Of a stretch of DNA of 64,000 nt, positions 33,846 through 45,450 are shown piece after piece. The DNA lies in contig CANDYH010000003.1 of assembly GCA_947396885.1 (NCBI GenBank), positions 1 to 64,000 on the forward strand. Reading direction: 5' to 3'. Position 1 is the first letter of the stretch; every line of letters starts with the position of its first letter. Source of the DNA: Heligmosomoides polygyrus polygyrus. Taxonomy: Eukaryota; Nematoda; Chromadorea; Rhabditida; Heligmosomidae. The notes under the pieces are model-generated. The model ran no database searches. It was not told the DNA's origin and saw nothing but the letters and a program-made list of their open reading frames with translations. A program made the translations under genes and the position numbers.

Positions 33846-34740
33846 ATGTGTCACGATTCTTCTTCTACGGGACATCGTGGTGGCCATTTAATACATACAA
33901 GAGCACAAGCAAACATAAATTGGTAGAAACAATCTACTCAGTGAAAATACATAGTTTGCGAGATCTTGGCTTCATCTTGGATAAAAAGTTTGCTTTTTTT
34001 AGAGCATTGCGAGATGGTTGCAAAGAAAGTTGAAAGTATTACTCACAATATTTTTAGAGCTCTATCTACAATTTCAGAAGCCCAATTGTTTCTTGTATGC
34101 ATATCATATCTTCGTCCAATATTGGAGCGTTCTGCGTGGATTGACGCCTCTGCGTGCAGCGTTTAACATAAATTGAGGACTTAACACAGCACCACTGTGT
34201 TTACCCCCACCACTCTAAACGCTGCACAAAGAGACTTGAATCCATGCAGAACGGCTACACTAGAAAGCTATGGTTTCGAAGTGGCTGTGACTACCGCTAT
34301 ACTACCAACGCCTGATCGGATTGAAATATCCATGCTGGAGTCGCCAGCTAATCTTAGGAATCGAAACGGTTTAATTATGGTTTTCACGATGATGACTGGA
34401 AGGTTGCACTTCCGTTTAGTGAGCTCTACACTGTCCACCACTCTAACACGAAGGGCTGCAGAGCTAAAATTCATTATCCTGTGGCCAAAAGTTATGCTCG
34501 CCCTTCCTTTTTAACTATGAGGGCTGGTTCTGAAATCTTGATGGTTTTCAAAAAACATGCTTTGCCACTGTGATTAAGCCAATATAAAAGGCTAGTTGGT
34601 AGTTACCTCAACACTCGATAACTTGCTGTTTCTTCCTTTCTCGTGTTTATTACCACCGTGTTTTATTTCTAATTGTGTTGTGTCTTTGTGCCTTTTGTCA
34701 AATGTTATTACAGGCATATAAATAAATAAGTAAATAAATA
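33846..34740 (+). mobile_element. CR1/jockey-like non-LTR retrotransposon, 3' fragment
   Basis: Translation in broken frames gives SLRDLGFILDKKFAF, ESITHNIFRALST and YLRPILERSA, the RT thumb and C-terminal region of CR1/jockey-like elements. It ends with AAATAAATAAGTAAATAAAT at about 34722-34740, the A/T-rich repeat tail shared with the copies ending at 41060 and 63895. The 5' end is truncated. Confidence 0.8.
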
Positions 34741-35026
34741 AACTTGAGTGCGATCTGCTCTATGTAGTGGCCTGAGGTGACCAGCCGATAATCATGTCAG
34801 TGTATTATCCTTCCCAAACAAACTGGCTACCAATTCACCGGTCCAGTATGGTTGGTAGGCTTTGTTGAGCTAGGCTGGAAATCTGAACCACCAACAAAGA
34901 GCCTTGAAGGAGACAACCGGTGTCTCCTACGACAGTAACTATATGCGCTCTCAGCAAAAGCTTAGTCGTACAAAGGCGGTTAAAATGAAAAATTACTGGA
35001 ATTTAAAACGATGAGAGAGTAGTAAG

Positions 35027-35093
35027 GGTAAATTAAGCTAGGATTGGACCCCCCCCCCATTCATAAGGGTCCAATCCTAGCTTAATTTAACCT
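35027..35093. repeat. Near-perfect hairpin, 24-25 bp arms
   Basis: GGTAAATTAAGCTAGGATTG... at 35028-35051 is the inverse of 35067-35092, with one extra A. The loop is C-rich. Confidence 0.85.
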
Positions 35094-35684
35094 TCACATT
35101 AAGCTGGGGTGTTATGAGACAAAAGTTGCTGTGGAAGAAAGACTTTAATGCTGCTGACTAGGAGAACTTCAAGCTGCAATTGGCAGAGATTGACTGGACC
35201 GGTACCACGGCTACTTTAAACGACAGTTGATGAACAATACGAAAGTTTTCTTACAGTTTTTCATCATGTGATCGACCTATATGTACCAATGCGTAAAAAC
35301 ACGTTGGGCAAACTAAGACTTCCTTAGTATTTAAAACGAGTGGAAGCTCACCCATTTTCTTTAAAATAAAGCTTCTATATCAGGCGATATAAGGGCATGG
35401 GTGGATTGTGCCAAATTCATGGCAAAAGCAGATGAAGCTTTTTTCGCTACAATCTCTACAATGAGAAAGACTCCTTGATAAAAACGATAGAACGATGGTT
35501 TATAATTGTTGGTTTATAACAACAACGACCTCCTGACCAAGGATTCTGGAACAAAAACGCTAATGTTGCTCACGTTGTTCAGTAATCTCCAACTTCTCTC
35601 CTCTTCAAACCTCGGCATTGTGAGTTGTTAGTCAGTTAACTTTTTTGTGCCAACACGAGTTTTATAGGTAGACCTTTATTTAGC

Positions 35685-35724
35685 AGGGCCTGACGTTTCG
35701 ACTTCTCGTCGTCTCAGAGGCCTG
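35685..35724 (-). ncRNA. Degenerate hammerhead motif in the opposite Penelope copy
   Basis: The minus strand reads AGGCCT, CTGAGA, CGACGAGAAGTC, GAAACGTC, AGGCC. One base is lost from CUGANGA relative to 37367-37373, so it is likely inactive. Confidence 0.65.
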
Positions 35725-36012
35725 AAAGTGGTGCATAAGCTTATCTGCGCCCCACTCCATCAAGCGCCTTAACTACCCTAGCATTTCGGACCTACTCTAC
35801 GAGGACAAAAGGATGGGCCAAGTGGGAGAAACCAACTCAACAATTGGATCCATTGTGAGGGATAATGTCCGCCCACGTCAGTTAGCCAGTAGGGACGAAT
35901 GAGGCATACTGGGCACCACTGTCGCTGACCGTTCCTTCTTCAGTTCACAATGAGACACGAACGGCAGAAAGTCACTCGTAACAGACAGACACCCATTTCG
36001 GTTGTTCACTAC

Positions 36013-36390
36013 TTAATTTTTTGTAAAGATCCAGAATGCCTCTAACGCTTTCCTCGCCGAAATATCTCCTACCAATATGGTACATTTCATCTCAAAGTCG
36101 CTTCCGTTATGCGCATGCATCCTATGTTTTCCAAATGGACTGGTTAGCGACCCACGTCGTTTACTAAATAGATGTTCCTTTATGCGCACTGCAAGAGCCC
36201 TTCTCGTTTCTCCGATGTATTTGGCGTTACATGCCAAGCACTCGATCTGATAAATTGCTCCAGCCTTTGAGCAATCGCCTAAACTGCTATTTGGGCAAAT
36301 AACGCAGTTTTCCAAAATACGCTGATGATCGTAGAGCCTATTTCGAACTAACTGCCGCCTGATGTTATCGTTAGGAATGTTCACTAGCAT
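36013..36390 (-). pseudogene. GIY-YIG endonuclease domain of Penelope-like element
   Basis: The domain would nick target DNA for insertion. In the 125-codon frame a Cys motif (CVICPNSSLGDC, then CLACNAKYIGE) precedes and includes the nuclease core, with GAIYQIECLACNAKYIGE and RALAVRIKEHL carrying the GIY-like and YIG parts and the catalytic Arg/Glu-type context. It ends with ISARKALEAFWIFTKN, whose counterpart appears inverted at 37013-37080. Confidence 0.88.
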
Positions 36391-36839
36391 AACGTCGTCC
36401 TGCAGTTGTACCCTACAATAGCTCTTTGAAGTTCAGCTGTGACTCTAACGGAGATGAATGGTAGGACGAGAGGTGTTTTGCCTGCGCGAGATCCATATGA
36501 GAGTTAGCGTGAGATCTCCGATGACGAGTTAAAACCCTATAGCCGTTCGAAATGGCTATATTTGAAGCTAATCGTAAAGACTCTTGACATTCACTGGGGC
36601 CCGTACACATACCAACTGCCGTTCGGAACATGTTGCTGACAACAGCACGTTTCATAACAAAGGGGTGTGCTGACCTTGCCTGAATCAAGATGTTCTTAGA
36701 GCTTTGCTTTGACCTTGCCTGAATCAGGATGTTTCCGGTACCATTTCACGCTAACCACTCCCTCACCGGACACTTTTACTTGCGCGAGCCAACCATTGTT
36801 GGGAGCTCCTCGAGTCAGCCTAGTGTACTAAGATTGCTC

Positions 36840-37012
36840 GTTCAGTAACCTGAAACACTAATCCATTTCGGATTGCGTTGATGTTACGATGCAGCAGTCA
36901 TCTATGTGTCTGCAATACATTAGCGGTGAGCGGTCAAGCACCGGTTGTTCAATCCTACTCATAAAGCAAACAGCAAGGACAGGCGCTAATCGTTCACCCA
37001 TATTGGCCATGG
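36840..37012 (-). pseudogene. Penelope-like reverse transcriptase fragment
   Basis: A 74-codon frame at 36858-37082 contains CRHIDDCCIV, the catalytic box (YxDD) of Penelope RTs. Only about 50 residues of RT are real; the part above about 37012 belongs to the inverted second copy. Palm and finger blocks are not present in the window. Confidence 0.8.
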
Positions 37013-37465
37013 TAGGAGATATTTCGGCGAGGAAAGCGTTAGAGGCATTCTGGATTTTTACAAAAAATCCAGCAATGAACAACCGATATGAGCGTCTGTC
37101 TGCTACGAGTGAATTTCTGCCGTTCGTTTCTCATTGTGAACTGTAGAAAGACCGGTCGGTGACAGTGGCGCGCAGTATGCCCCATTCGTCCCTACTGGCT
37201 AACTGACATAGGCGGACATCGGCCCTCACGGTGGATCCAATTGTTGAGTTCGTTTCTTCTACTTGGCCTCTCCTTTTGTGCTCGTGGAATTGGTCCAAAA
37301 TGCTAGGGTAGTTAAGGCGCTGGATGGAGTAGAGCGCAGATAAGCTTATGCACCACATTCAGGCCTCTGAAGACGACGAGAGGTCGAAACGTCAGGCCCT
37401 GCTAAGTGAAGGTGCACCTATACACTTCGTGTTGGCACAAAAAAGATAACTGGCTAATGTTACTA
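37013..37465 (+). mobile_element. Second Penelope-like terminal fragment, inverted
   Basis: Plus-strand copy of the end of the nuclease (ISARKALEAFWIFTKNPAMN at 37020-37080), the 3' tail and the terminal repeat. It matches the minus strand of 35629-36080 and ends CGTGTTGGCACAAAAAAG. The two copies therefore form a head-to-head inverted pair with about 440-bp arms. Confidence 0.85.
37361..37398 (+). ncRNA. Hammerhead ribozyme, Penelope-type, with short stem III
   Basis: Core read directly: AGGCCT, CTGAAGA (37367-37373), stem II GAC...GTC, GAAAC, GTC, AGGCC. This matches the hammerhead consensus CUGANGA...GAA. Stem I pairs AGGCC with GGCCT (5 bp); stem III is only AC/GU, as in the minimal ribozymes reported from Penelope terminal repeats, which are thought to act as dimers. 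Predicted cleavage follows C37393. Activity is inferred. Confidence 0.75.
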
Positions 37466-38160
37466 ATAAATTATCTGATTATCCTGAGATGGGACCTTTA
37501 CTATGGTTTTACAAAGAAGATATCCAAATTTATACTAGAATGGCCAAACAGTTCTTCCGTATCTCCAGGTTACGTTGCACCTGCTTCTATTAAAAACATT
37601 ATGGAACACATAGAATATACTTTAGAACAAATTTTGGCAGGAGTTTTATGAGAACAGTGGTCTCCTCTCAGTGGAAGCGTGCTTTCGTAACTCCTGTTCC
37701 TAAGAAACCGCCTTACAGCAACCTGTTAGCAGGCATATTCTAAAACACGTTGAAGAAAATAATATTGTTTATGATGATCAGTTTGGCTTTTTGAAGGGAA
37801 GACCAATTGAGACTGCTACATTTACATCATTAAATGATTGGACGAAAGCTTTTGAGGAAAAAAGCGTATAGATGTGACCTATTTTGACTTTTCCAAAGCT
37901 TTCGGTAGAGTTCCAATAACAATGCCAGTTCTAAAATTGAGAATGGTCGGGGTCCATCACACGATAGTGAACTGGATACCTGAGTTCCTCTCAGAAAGGA
38001 CCCACCAAGTTAAGATAGATGGGCAGCTTTCCGTGATCGCTGGGGCTTCCAGCGGAGCACCGTAAAAGACGTTCTTCTCCTGCTGTTCCTGCTTAATACC
38101 CATGAACTATCAGAGTCTATTCCACGATTTGGAGCTGTCTGTATAATGTACGCTAACGAT
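37466..38160 (+). mobile_element. CR1/jockey-like RT fragment
   Basis: A decayed RT piece with VTYFDFSKAFGRVPI (first catalytic Asp) at 37872-37915 and VNWIPEFLSERTHQVKIDG after it. Upstream frames hold FVTPVPKKPP-like and YDDQFGF-like remnants with stops. It breaks off in AT-rich sequence at 38160-38240. Confidence 0.75.
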
Positions 38161-38239
38161 GTATAGTATAAATTTTTTGATAATAATAATAATTTTAATA
38201 TAATTTATATATAATATAATTATATGTATATATAATTTG

Positions 38240-41065
38240 CCATTAGTAACTCCAAATACGACCTCGTTACAATTACTGGAATGTGGCTAAACGAAAACTG
38301 TGATTTGGAAGCACTCCGAGTTAAAGAGCTTAAGAACTTCAATTATGTTAGATTTGACAGGAAGGGAAAGAAAGCTGGCGGTGTACTCATTCTCGAGAAG
38401 AAATCTATTTCTTGTGATACTACGTGGCTTAAATCTATTCCTGAATCTTTCGAAATTGCATGTTGCGACCTCAAATTGTAGGATACTGGCATTAGGATAG
38501 TTGTCGCCTACAGAACTCCTAGTTGTAATTTAAGTGGTACAATATTGCTCACAAAGTTTTAGGCGTGTTCTAACCTGTGGTAATGCTAAATGTTTAATTA
38601 CAGGCGACTTTAATTCATCCGACATAAACTGGTAGCAATTTCCGCCTCATGCTGATTCGTCTACCTCTAAATGTTGTGTTGATATGTGTGATTCTAACAA
38701 GTTTCTGCAGAATATCTGTCATCCAACTCGCGAAAACCACATTTCGAATTTGATTCTTAGTAGCCACGCTAGCCTAATAAGGAATATTAGGATAACCTCT
38801 CCAATCGGCACTAGTGACCAGTGACCGAGTATTACATTCGTAATTCGAGCGGCCTCAAAAGTCATCAAATTGAGTCAAAACGTATGTTATCTCAAAGCCA
38901 ATTACCAACAAATCTGTCAGTTTTTGATTTCCCTAGACTGGCGTTTACTCTTAGAGAATTTCACCGATATTGATGACAAGTACGAATTCTACCTATCAGA
39001 TCTATATTTTTGCGTAGGTCAGTTTATTCCTACCGAGGAAAGAGATTTACTTCATGATAACATTCCACCAAATCTTCGCAGGCTTCGTGGCCTTAAAGAG
39101 AAGGCTTGGAATGAATCTCAAAAGAATCCTATTCCGGCAAACGTTGATGAATTTAAGACTATTAGTGAGAAGTTTGATTGTTTACTCCGAAAATATAACC
39201 ATTACATAGAACGTAAAGTTCTTGAAAATCCGAGAAAAAACCGATCTATAAATTTTTGAACTCGAGGTTAAAGCAGAACGTTCAAATTCCTGCATTAAAT
39301 GATGAGGATGGCAGTTCAGCATATACTGATTCAGCGCAGGCAGCTAGTTAGCTAAGAACTTTACGAAGTCTTCTTCTTTCCACTTTCAGAACTGCGCTGA
39401 ATTAGATATTTGTATTCCATCGCAAAGAGACAGCGAAGTGTGGTTCTGTAAGGAAGATATTTGTGAAATGTAATGCAATTTTTCACCTACTTTATTCGTA
39501 ATATCGCAGCTGCGGTTGCTTATCCTCTCGAACACATATTTAATTTCAGTTTCATGCCCGTGCATTCACGTCAGTGTGCCCAAGAGGTGGAAGCACTCAT
39601 ATGTTACTCCTATTCCTAAGAAGCCGCCTTTCTCTCTAGCATCCAGCAATAGGCCTATAAGCATTGCGTCTGTTTTTTGTAGAGCGTTTGAGAAGGTGCT
39701 CAAAAAAGCTATCGTCAAGCATATTGAATCTGCGTTTTACCTGCCAATCAACATAGATTCAGATCAGGGAGATCTAAAGAAACTACGATGCTCGCTGCCC
39801 TTAATGATTGTACAAGTGCGCTAGACCGTAAAATTAATATTGATGTCGTTTATTTTGATTTTACTAAGGTCTTTGACAAAGTTCCTTTTGATCTTCTGCT
39901 TTCTAAGCTACACAGAATAGGCATGCACCCTAGAGTAGTTAACTGGATAAAATTTTATATAACAGGAAGGTACTTTCAAATCAGAATCAGTGACATATTA
40001 TCAGAATCATATCCAGTTACAAGATGAGTGCCGCAAGCTGGAGTTTTGCCTCCTATTCTTTTCATCATTTATACTTCTGAAATATCAGAAGTAATTCAAA
40101 GGTATAATATGTCTTGCAAAATGTTTGTGGCGATATAAAGATCTACAAAAGCGTTGAAAAGACTGAGGATTGTATTGCACTCCAATCTGCTGTTAACACT
40201 ATTGCTGAATGGTCGGCGACATGGAAGCTTCCACTCTCTTCACCTAAAACGAAGCTGCTTCATCTTGGAAGCTCAGACAATAGGCACATCTATTACCTTG
40301 GAGAGTCCTAACTCAGCAGCACCGATATCGTTCGGAATCTAGGTTTCCTTATTGACCCTAAGCTCTCTTTTAATTCTCACTGTGGTGATGTATCCAGTAA
40401 AGCCAATAGAACTATCCACAACATATTCAAGTCCTTGAGCACTAATTCAGTGAAACATTAAATATCAGCCTATGAGTTCTATGTACGACCACAACTTGAA
40501 TATGGCACAACTGTATGTAATCCGTCCTCAAGTGGCAACATAATAAAACTTGAAGCAGTGCAGAACAACTTTTCTAGAAAGCTGCGGATAAGGCTTCATG
40601 AGTATGAGTCCTCCACCACACCGCCCACCCCTGTACGCAATTTTTGATATCGCGCCACATTCGAAGAAAAAAGTACGACATCATCATAATTTACAAAATC
40701 CTAAATTGAATGATCTATGGAACAGTTTTACACGATTTTGCCTACCACCACCAGAGGTGCACAGGAAAAGCAACATTTTCCAAGATCTAGGACCTCCCTG
40801 CGTACCACGTTCTTTACACAAGGGGCTGGTTCCCAATTCATCAAATTATCGAAGACATCTCCAATTCCAGACTCCTTAAGTAAACTCAAAAGGCTTTTAA
40901 ACAGATATTTCCGAAACGCTTAATTGCTTATATTTCTATGGCTGTAGAAGTCGATGTTTTCAAACAAGCTTCTTATTCATGGTGTTTCCCTATTAAGATG
41001 TTTTTTTACAGCTTTTTCAATATCCTTATGAATTGTTTATGTTTCGCGTGAACCCATAAATAAAT
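38240..41065 (+). mobile_element. CR1/jockey-like non-LTR retrotransposon, decayed
   Basis: Endonuclease traces (ITGMWLNENCD at 38270-38300, LITGDFNSSDINW at 38595-38635), a linker frame (38870-39259), RT (39516-40311) and a C-terminal region. It ends ATAAATAAATAAA at 41055-41068. Stops and frameshifts occur throughout, so no frame exceeds 130 codons. The RT has PKRWKHSYVTPIPKKPPF, VVYFDFTKVFDKVPF and a damaged second catalytic box (GDIKIYK in place of ADDxKxY). This is an old, dead copy. Confidence 0.85.
39788..40027 (+). pseudogene. RT palm fragment of the CR1/jockey-like element
   Basis: 79 codons. YFDFTKVFDKVPFDLLLSKL carries the first catalytic Asp; VNWIKFYITGRYFQIRI is the next RT block. 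It ends at a TGA where the family continues with a GVPQGSVL-type block (read here as VPQAGVLPPILF in the continuing frame). Confidence 0.85.
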
Positions 41066-41089
41066 AAATAAAATATCAAAATCTATAAA

Positions 41090-41900
41090 ACTATTAAAAG
41101 TGCAAACGATTTACCTTCCATTTAAGAAACAGAGAACTACATAGACTTCTAGGCTTGTAAGGGGGAACCGCCTATAGCAGCTGAAAAATCTAAATGCTTG
41201 TGGTTGGAACCAGATGACTGTCTTACAAGCTAAGAGGTGTCACATTGGAAACAACTGCTGACGCTCCTAATTATGGCTTCCTAATATCTAAAGACCTAAG
41301 TTTCCATTTGCATTATAAAGTAGTGGTTAAAAAACCAAATAACGCGTCTATATCCTTTTCAAAGCGTTGAAGAGCAGAGATCCTCAAATCCTACTTCGGA
41401 CATATAAGACATATGTGATACCCATTGTAGAGTGCGGAACAACAGGTTTCAATCCAATAAAAAATACGTTCTTCTTTTAGAAAATGTTCAAAATAGTTTC
41501 GCTCGTTAGCTGATAATGAGGTGATTCGGGAATAACTATCATCAGAAACCAAATAGTGCCGGTAGAGCTGAGATATTAGGTTTACCAAGGCTATTCATTG
41601 GAAGGAAAAGAGCTGACCTCCTCATGATGTTTAAAATGCTCAGAGGTAGGGTACCTATAAACCTACTCAACTTTTTTGGCTCTACGCTAACAAGGAACAT
41701 AAGAGAAAGGCTTAGACTATATGTTTCGGTGGCAAGATCGCTAGCCCGAGCAAGCTTCTTCAACTACAGAAGTTTAAGAGAGCCCGATGACATTCTGAGT
41801 GCAAATGAGGAAGTTTTAGGTATATCTTTCATGGTTTTAAGAAATTACTTCTCCGTGCGCAATAAGTGCCTTCTGTTGTATTTATTTGTTTTTAATTGAG
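41090..41900 (+). mobile_element. CR1/jockey-like 3' fragment
   Basis: Broken frames give TYKTYVIPIVECGTT-like sequence at 41395-41445 and LPRLFIGRKRADLLMMFKML with NIRERLRLYV near 41580-41720, the C-terminal region of these elements. It lies directly behind the previous copy's tail. Confidence 0.7.
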
Positions 41901-41944
41901 TTGTTGGTATTTTATTCTAACATTATATTTCACGTGTGGCCTTT

Positions 41945-42600
41945 GACCACATTATCATCATCATCTTCTTCTTATTCTTCTTCTCCTTCTTCTTCAGCGT
42001 TTGTCCCGCGTCGTAGCGGTATTCGCTATTCTGGTGTCACGACGCCACTTTCCCCGATTAAGCGCTAGATGAGCTAAACACCAGCAACCCTCAAGTCCAT
42101 ATGTAACGTGTCAGATCAGCGCTGCTTTGGGCGCTCTCTAGGCCGCTCTCCAGTCACCTCGAAGTTAAGGCCTATCTTCCGGACGCTATCTTCTATTCCA
42201 CGCAGAACGTGCCGTACCATCGTAAGCGAGCTTCTCGCATCTTATCAGCTATTGGCGCAACACTGAACTTCTGTCGAATGACATAGTTTCCAGGAGCGTG
42301 ACTCCGGCAGTCCAGCGCAGCATCTTCGTCTCCATGAAGCTGAGGCCGTTTCAACTTCCTTAGTCGCTCATCGCTACCGGCTGGATAACTGCTCTGAAGA
42401 TCTTCGAATTCAAGCGCTCAGGTATATTTCTGTCGGGGCTGCACTCACGCATGAGTTTACTTCAACCATCAATTTGCCGGCAGACGCTATTGCTGATCTG
42501 AGGTACTTAAAGACCGAAGTGCTTGGGAGCTCAATGCCATTAAACTTGACGGAACTGGACTCAGTAACGTAGTTTGGCGTCATGTTCATCATTCCTTGCA
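41945..42600 (-). mobile_element. RTE 3' fragment, 5'-truncated
   Basis: Shares with 16586-17250 the ATCATCATC tail, TGTCCCGC, CTCAAGTCCATATG..., GGGCCGCTTTCC-like and GGCCTATCTTCCGGACG blocks in the same order. The minus strand at 42410-42570 reads SVKFNGIELPSTSVFKYLRS, related to the RT end of the 16.6-19.5 kb element. More diverged than that copy. Confidence 0.82.
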
Positions 42601-44860
42601 TTCTCAACTGCTGATTTTTTCTACTTTTGCTAATTATTTGCGACCAGGGCTGATTTTTGCCAAATTTCTTGGCTGTGAAGAGTGAATTAGAAATACAGGT
42701 TTTAGGTTTACTGTGACTAAATTCGGATTGTAATGAGCCCCCCCCCCACCCACCCACCAAAAAAACGTCGTCACAGTACAACCCCTTCGATTCTCAAAAT
42801 TCGATACCCGAGATCATTCTGAGGATTGCTTCAGAATTTGGTTTTTCGCTGTATATTAAGCAGAACTTGAAACTATCTGAAAAAGAAGTTCAGCTATATG
42901 GGTTGTTTCTTGCTGTCTGCTCAGGCTTTTTTTGTTTTCATGAACAGCGAGGGTTTAGAAGACAACCTCCCCCGCAAATTGCATCGAATTTCGCAACAGA
43001 GAAGCTTGTTTTTTACCGTGTGGTAGGAAAAATTCATCGAGGTTTATGAGAAGCAACGAAGAATACGAGGAACTTCTCTGCCAAATCCAAAAGAGAGTAT
43101 GACCCCCGCCCCAAAAAAAACGTCGTCACAGAAAGACACCCTCGATTCTCTGAACCCAAGCCTGACCCTGCATTGGGTTAGTGTGAGTAGTGAGAGGAGG
43201 AAAGCAGTGATTGTATGTCCAAAGGACATGTTTGGTGGGGCAGATGTCACTGCAATTATGCACAGCAACAGTCTGGACTCCCGTACCGAACATTCTCAGT
43301 AATGAATTAGATTGAGGTCAGTCAAAATTCTTTTTAAAAAAATTAAAATTGCAAATATGAGCTTCTCTACATGACAGAAACTATTCTGTGAGGTCCGGGA
43401 AGAGGTCGGCATTGAGTGTCATTGTCGGAGTAGAAGAAAGTAGCCTTTTTGAAGCAGTAGAGTTGCAGACGTGAGCTGCTAGCTCCATCACTTTTGATGC
43501 TGCAGCACCTCCGCATGTTGTCTGATAAAATGTTGGGTGCTGAATCTTGATCTGCCGCGTGGAGACACAGATCTACACGCGTGAAGTAGTGTTTGCAGGA
43601 CATACCTCCTTGGAACCCTAATGCACGGCCAATTTAGTGGCTGATTACAATCCTACTTCTGATCAGAATAAGCCAAAAACCAGCAATTGTAATCCACGCC
43701 TCGTAGTCAAGAACTTGAACGAAAATCAGCTTTAGAACAAAAGTGGTGTGCTCGCAAATAATAAGCGAAAATGGAAAAAAATCGGCAGTTGAGATGGAAT
43801 GGTGAACATGGAGTCAAACTAATCAAATTTGATTTCATCTGGATCGCCGTTATGAGGCTAAACCAAAAATTGGCATGAAATGCATTTTTGATACCGTTTA
43901 TAAATTTTAAAACTCTATTGGGCAGGCCCCTTCCTGCCAGGAGGCATAATTAGGCGAGACTCAGGGACGAATATGGGTCAGGTCAAGACAATTATGAGGC
44001 TCGCTTAATTAGGTCATCTCGAACTCAAAAATTTTGAAATTCTGCTAAGATTTTTGTGCCATTGGGTAGATCATGTCGCTCTGATTCCAGCAATGTGCAC
44101 TTAATTGGATATGATCGAATTTGAAGTGTGTTATGGTAAAGCGGAGGAAACGGCAGATTAATCCGCCGCCGGCCGTGTTTTGGCAGATGTTTACCGACGG
44201 TGCTGTAGGAAGACAAACGCACAACAACATACCCGCCTTTCACCTGTTTCCAAGGGGTCGGTTGGATTGTCTTATTAATCAGCCTTACTCTGCGCTTAAC
44301 TGTTTTTTTTTTCAATTAGTGCAGTTGAAAAATAGAATAGTCCTTGGAAGAGCAATTCTTCCGATGTCTCTGGAAACAAGAAGAAGGCACGAGACATCCA
44401 GCCAAACAATGTCCTACACATGCCATGAACCGTTATTTTTATTGCTGCTCGATAGCATCTCAAGATTCAAGGTACTTCAATGTGAAATTATCTGGGATGG
44501 ATAAATTATAACTTTTTGGGTAGTAACTGCAAGCAATTGTGTACGGCAAACACACACTCAAAGAGTTATGACATCCAGACCTTCTGGAACTAAGGAAGAA
44601 TATCCGATACAGCCCCAAAACGGAGGTGTCCCCTATGTTGCAGATAAGTTTCACAAAAACAACTCATAAATTAAAACAAATCTACATGTCTTCAGCACCC
44701 ACGATGATAAATTTTTAGTAGTTTATTGCTACCCTAAAATTTTTAATGGAGAAGTTGCTTACTCTATGTATTTGGATCAACCCTATTTATTTTGCTAGTA
44801 TTCATTGCTGTACTGCAGTATCCTACTATATATAAGCGAGAACGGTCGTTTGCCTGTGGG
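42601..44860. other. No gene recognised
   Basis: Small frames without recognisable domains. A block AAAAAAACGTCGTCACAG with a following CGATTCTC occurs twice, near 42760 and 43115, each behind a C run. Confidence 0.45.
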
Positions 44861-44984
44861 TGAGTTTGTTTGTGTGTGTGTGTTTGTTTGCACAGAAGTG
44901 CTGGGGGAGTGTGTTGGGAGGAAGTGTGGGGAAGGGGGGGGGGGGAGGAGGTTGCAGTTGTCACCAGTTTGTCAACTGTTGTAG

Positions 44985-45450
44985 TTGTCGACGGGCGTCC
45001 ATGTTCAGGCAAAGGACGTTCAGGTTGAGAAGAGGTGTCACCGATGTCGCGCAATGCAGGTCCGGCTTGAGAAGACGTCACCGACGTCGTTCATCAGGTG
45101 CCTGGGTTTAGAAGTGGTGTCACGGATATCGCGAAAGGCTCGTCTGGGTTCGGACGACGTGTCACCGATGTTGCGCTAGGGGTTCCGGATTCACACGACG
45201 TGTCAACGATGTCGCGCAAACCACGTCCGACTTGAGAAGACATGTCACCGACGTCGCTCATCAGGTACCTGCATTCAGAAGAGGTGTCATCAATGTCGCG
45301 AAGGGCCTTCCAGATTCAGACGACGTGTCACCGATGTCGCGCAAAGCACGTTCGGGTTGAGAACACATGTAACTGACGTTGTTCAACAGGCCACCGGGTT
45401 TGGAAGAGGTGTCACCGCTGTCGCGCGAGGATTCCGGATTCAGACGACGT
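44985..45450. repeat. Minisatellite with GTGTCACCGATGTCGCGC units
   Basis: About ten diverged units of 45-50 bp, with variants of GACGTGTCACCGATGTCGCG and GAAGACGTCACCGACGTCG alternating; the CATCAGGT variant recurs at 45090 and 45260. Non-coding. Confidence 0.85.

Larger units (their letters stand above)
35629..37012 (-). mobile_element. Penelope-like retroelement, 3' part
   Basis: The minus strand runs from an RT piece (36858-37005, RLAPVLAVCFMSRIEQPV and YCRHIDDCCIVTSTQSEMD) through a linker (36413-36688) to a GIY-YIG nuclease (36013-36390). It ends in a terminal repeat with a hammerhead-like motif (35685-35724) and a CGTGTTGGCACAAAA end. RT followed by a GIY-YIG nuclease is the hallmark of Penelope-like elements. 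The RT N-terminal half is missing; stops and frame breaks separate the pieces. Confidence 0.88.

Noticed and set aside
44860..44950. GT-rich and G-run tract as a telomere-like repeat
   Set aside because: The nematode telomere repeat TTAGGC is not present in tandem here.
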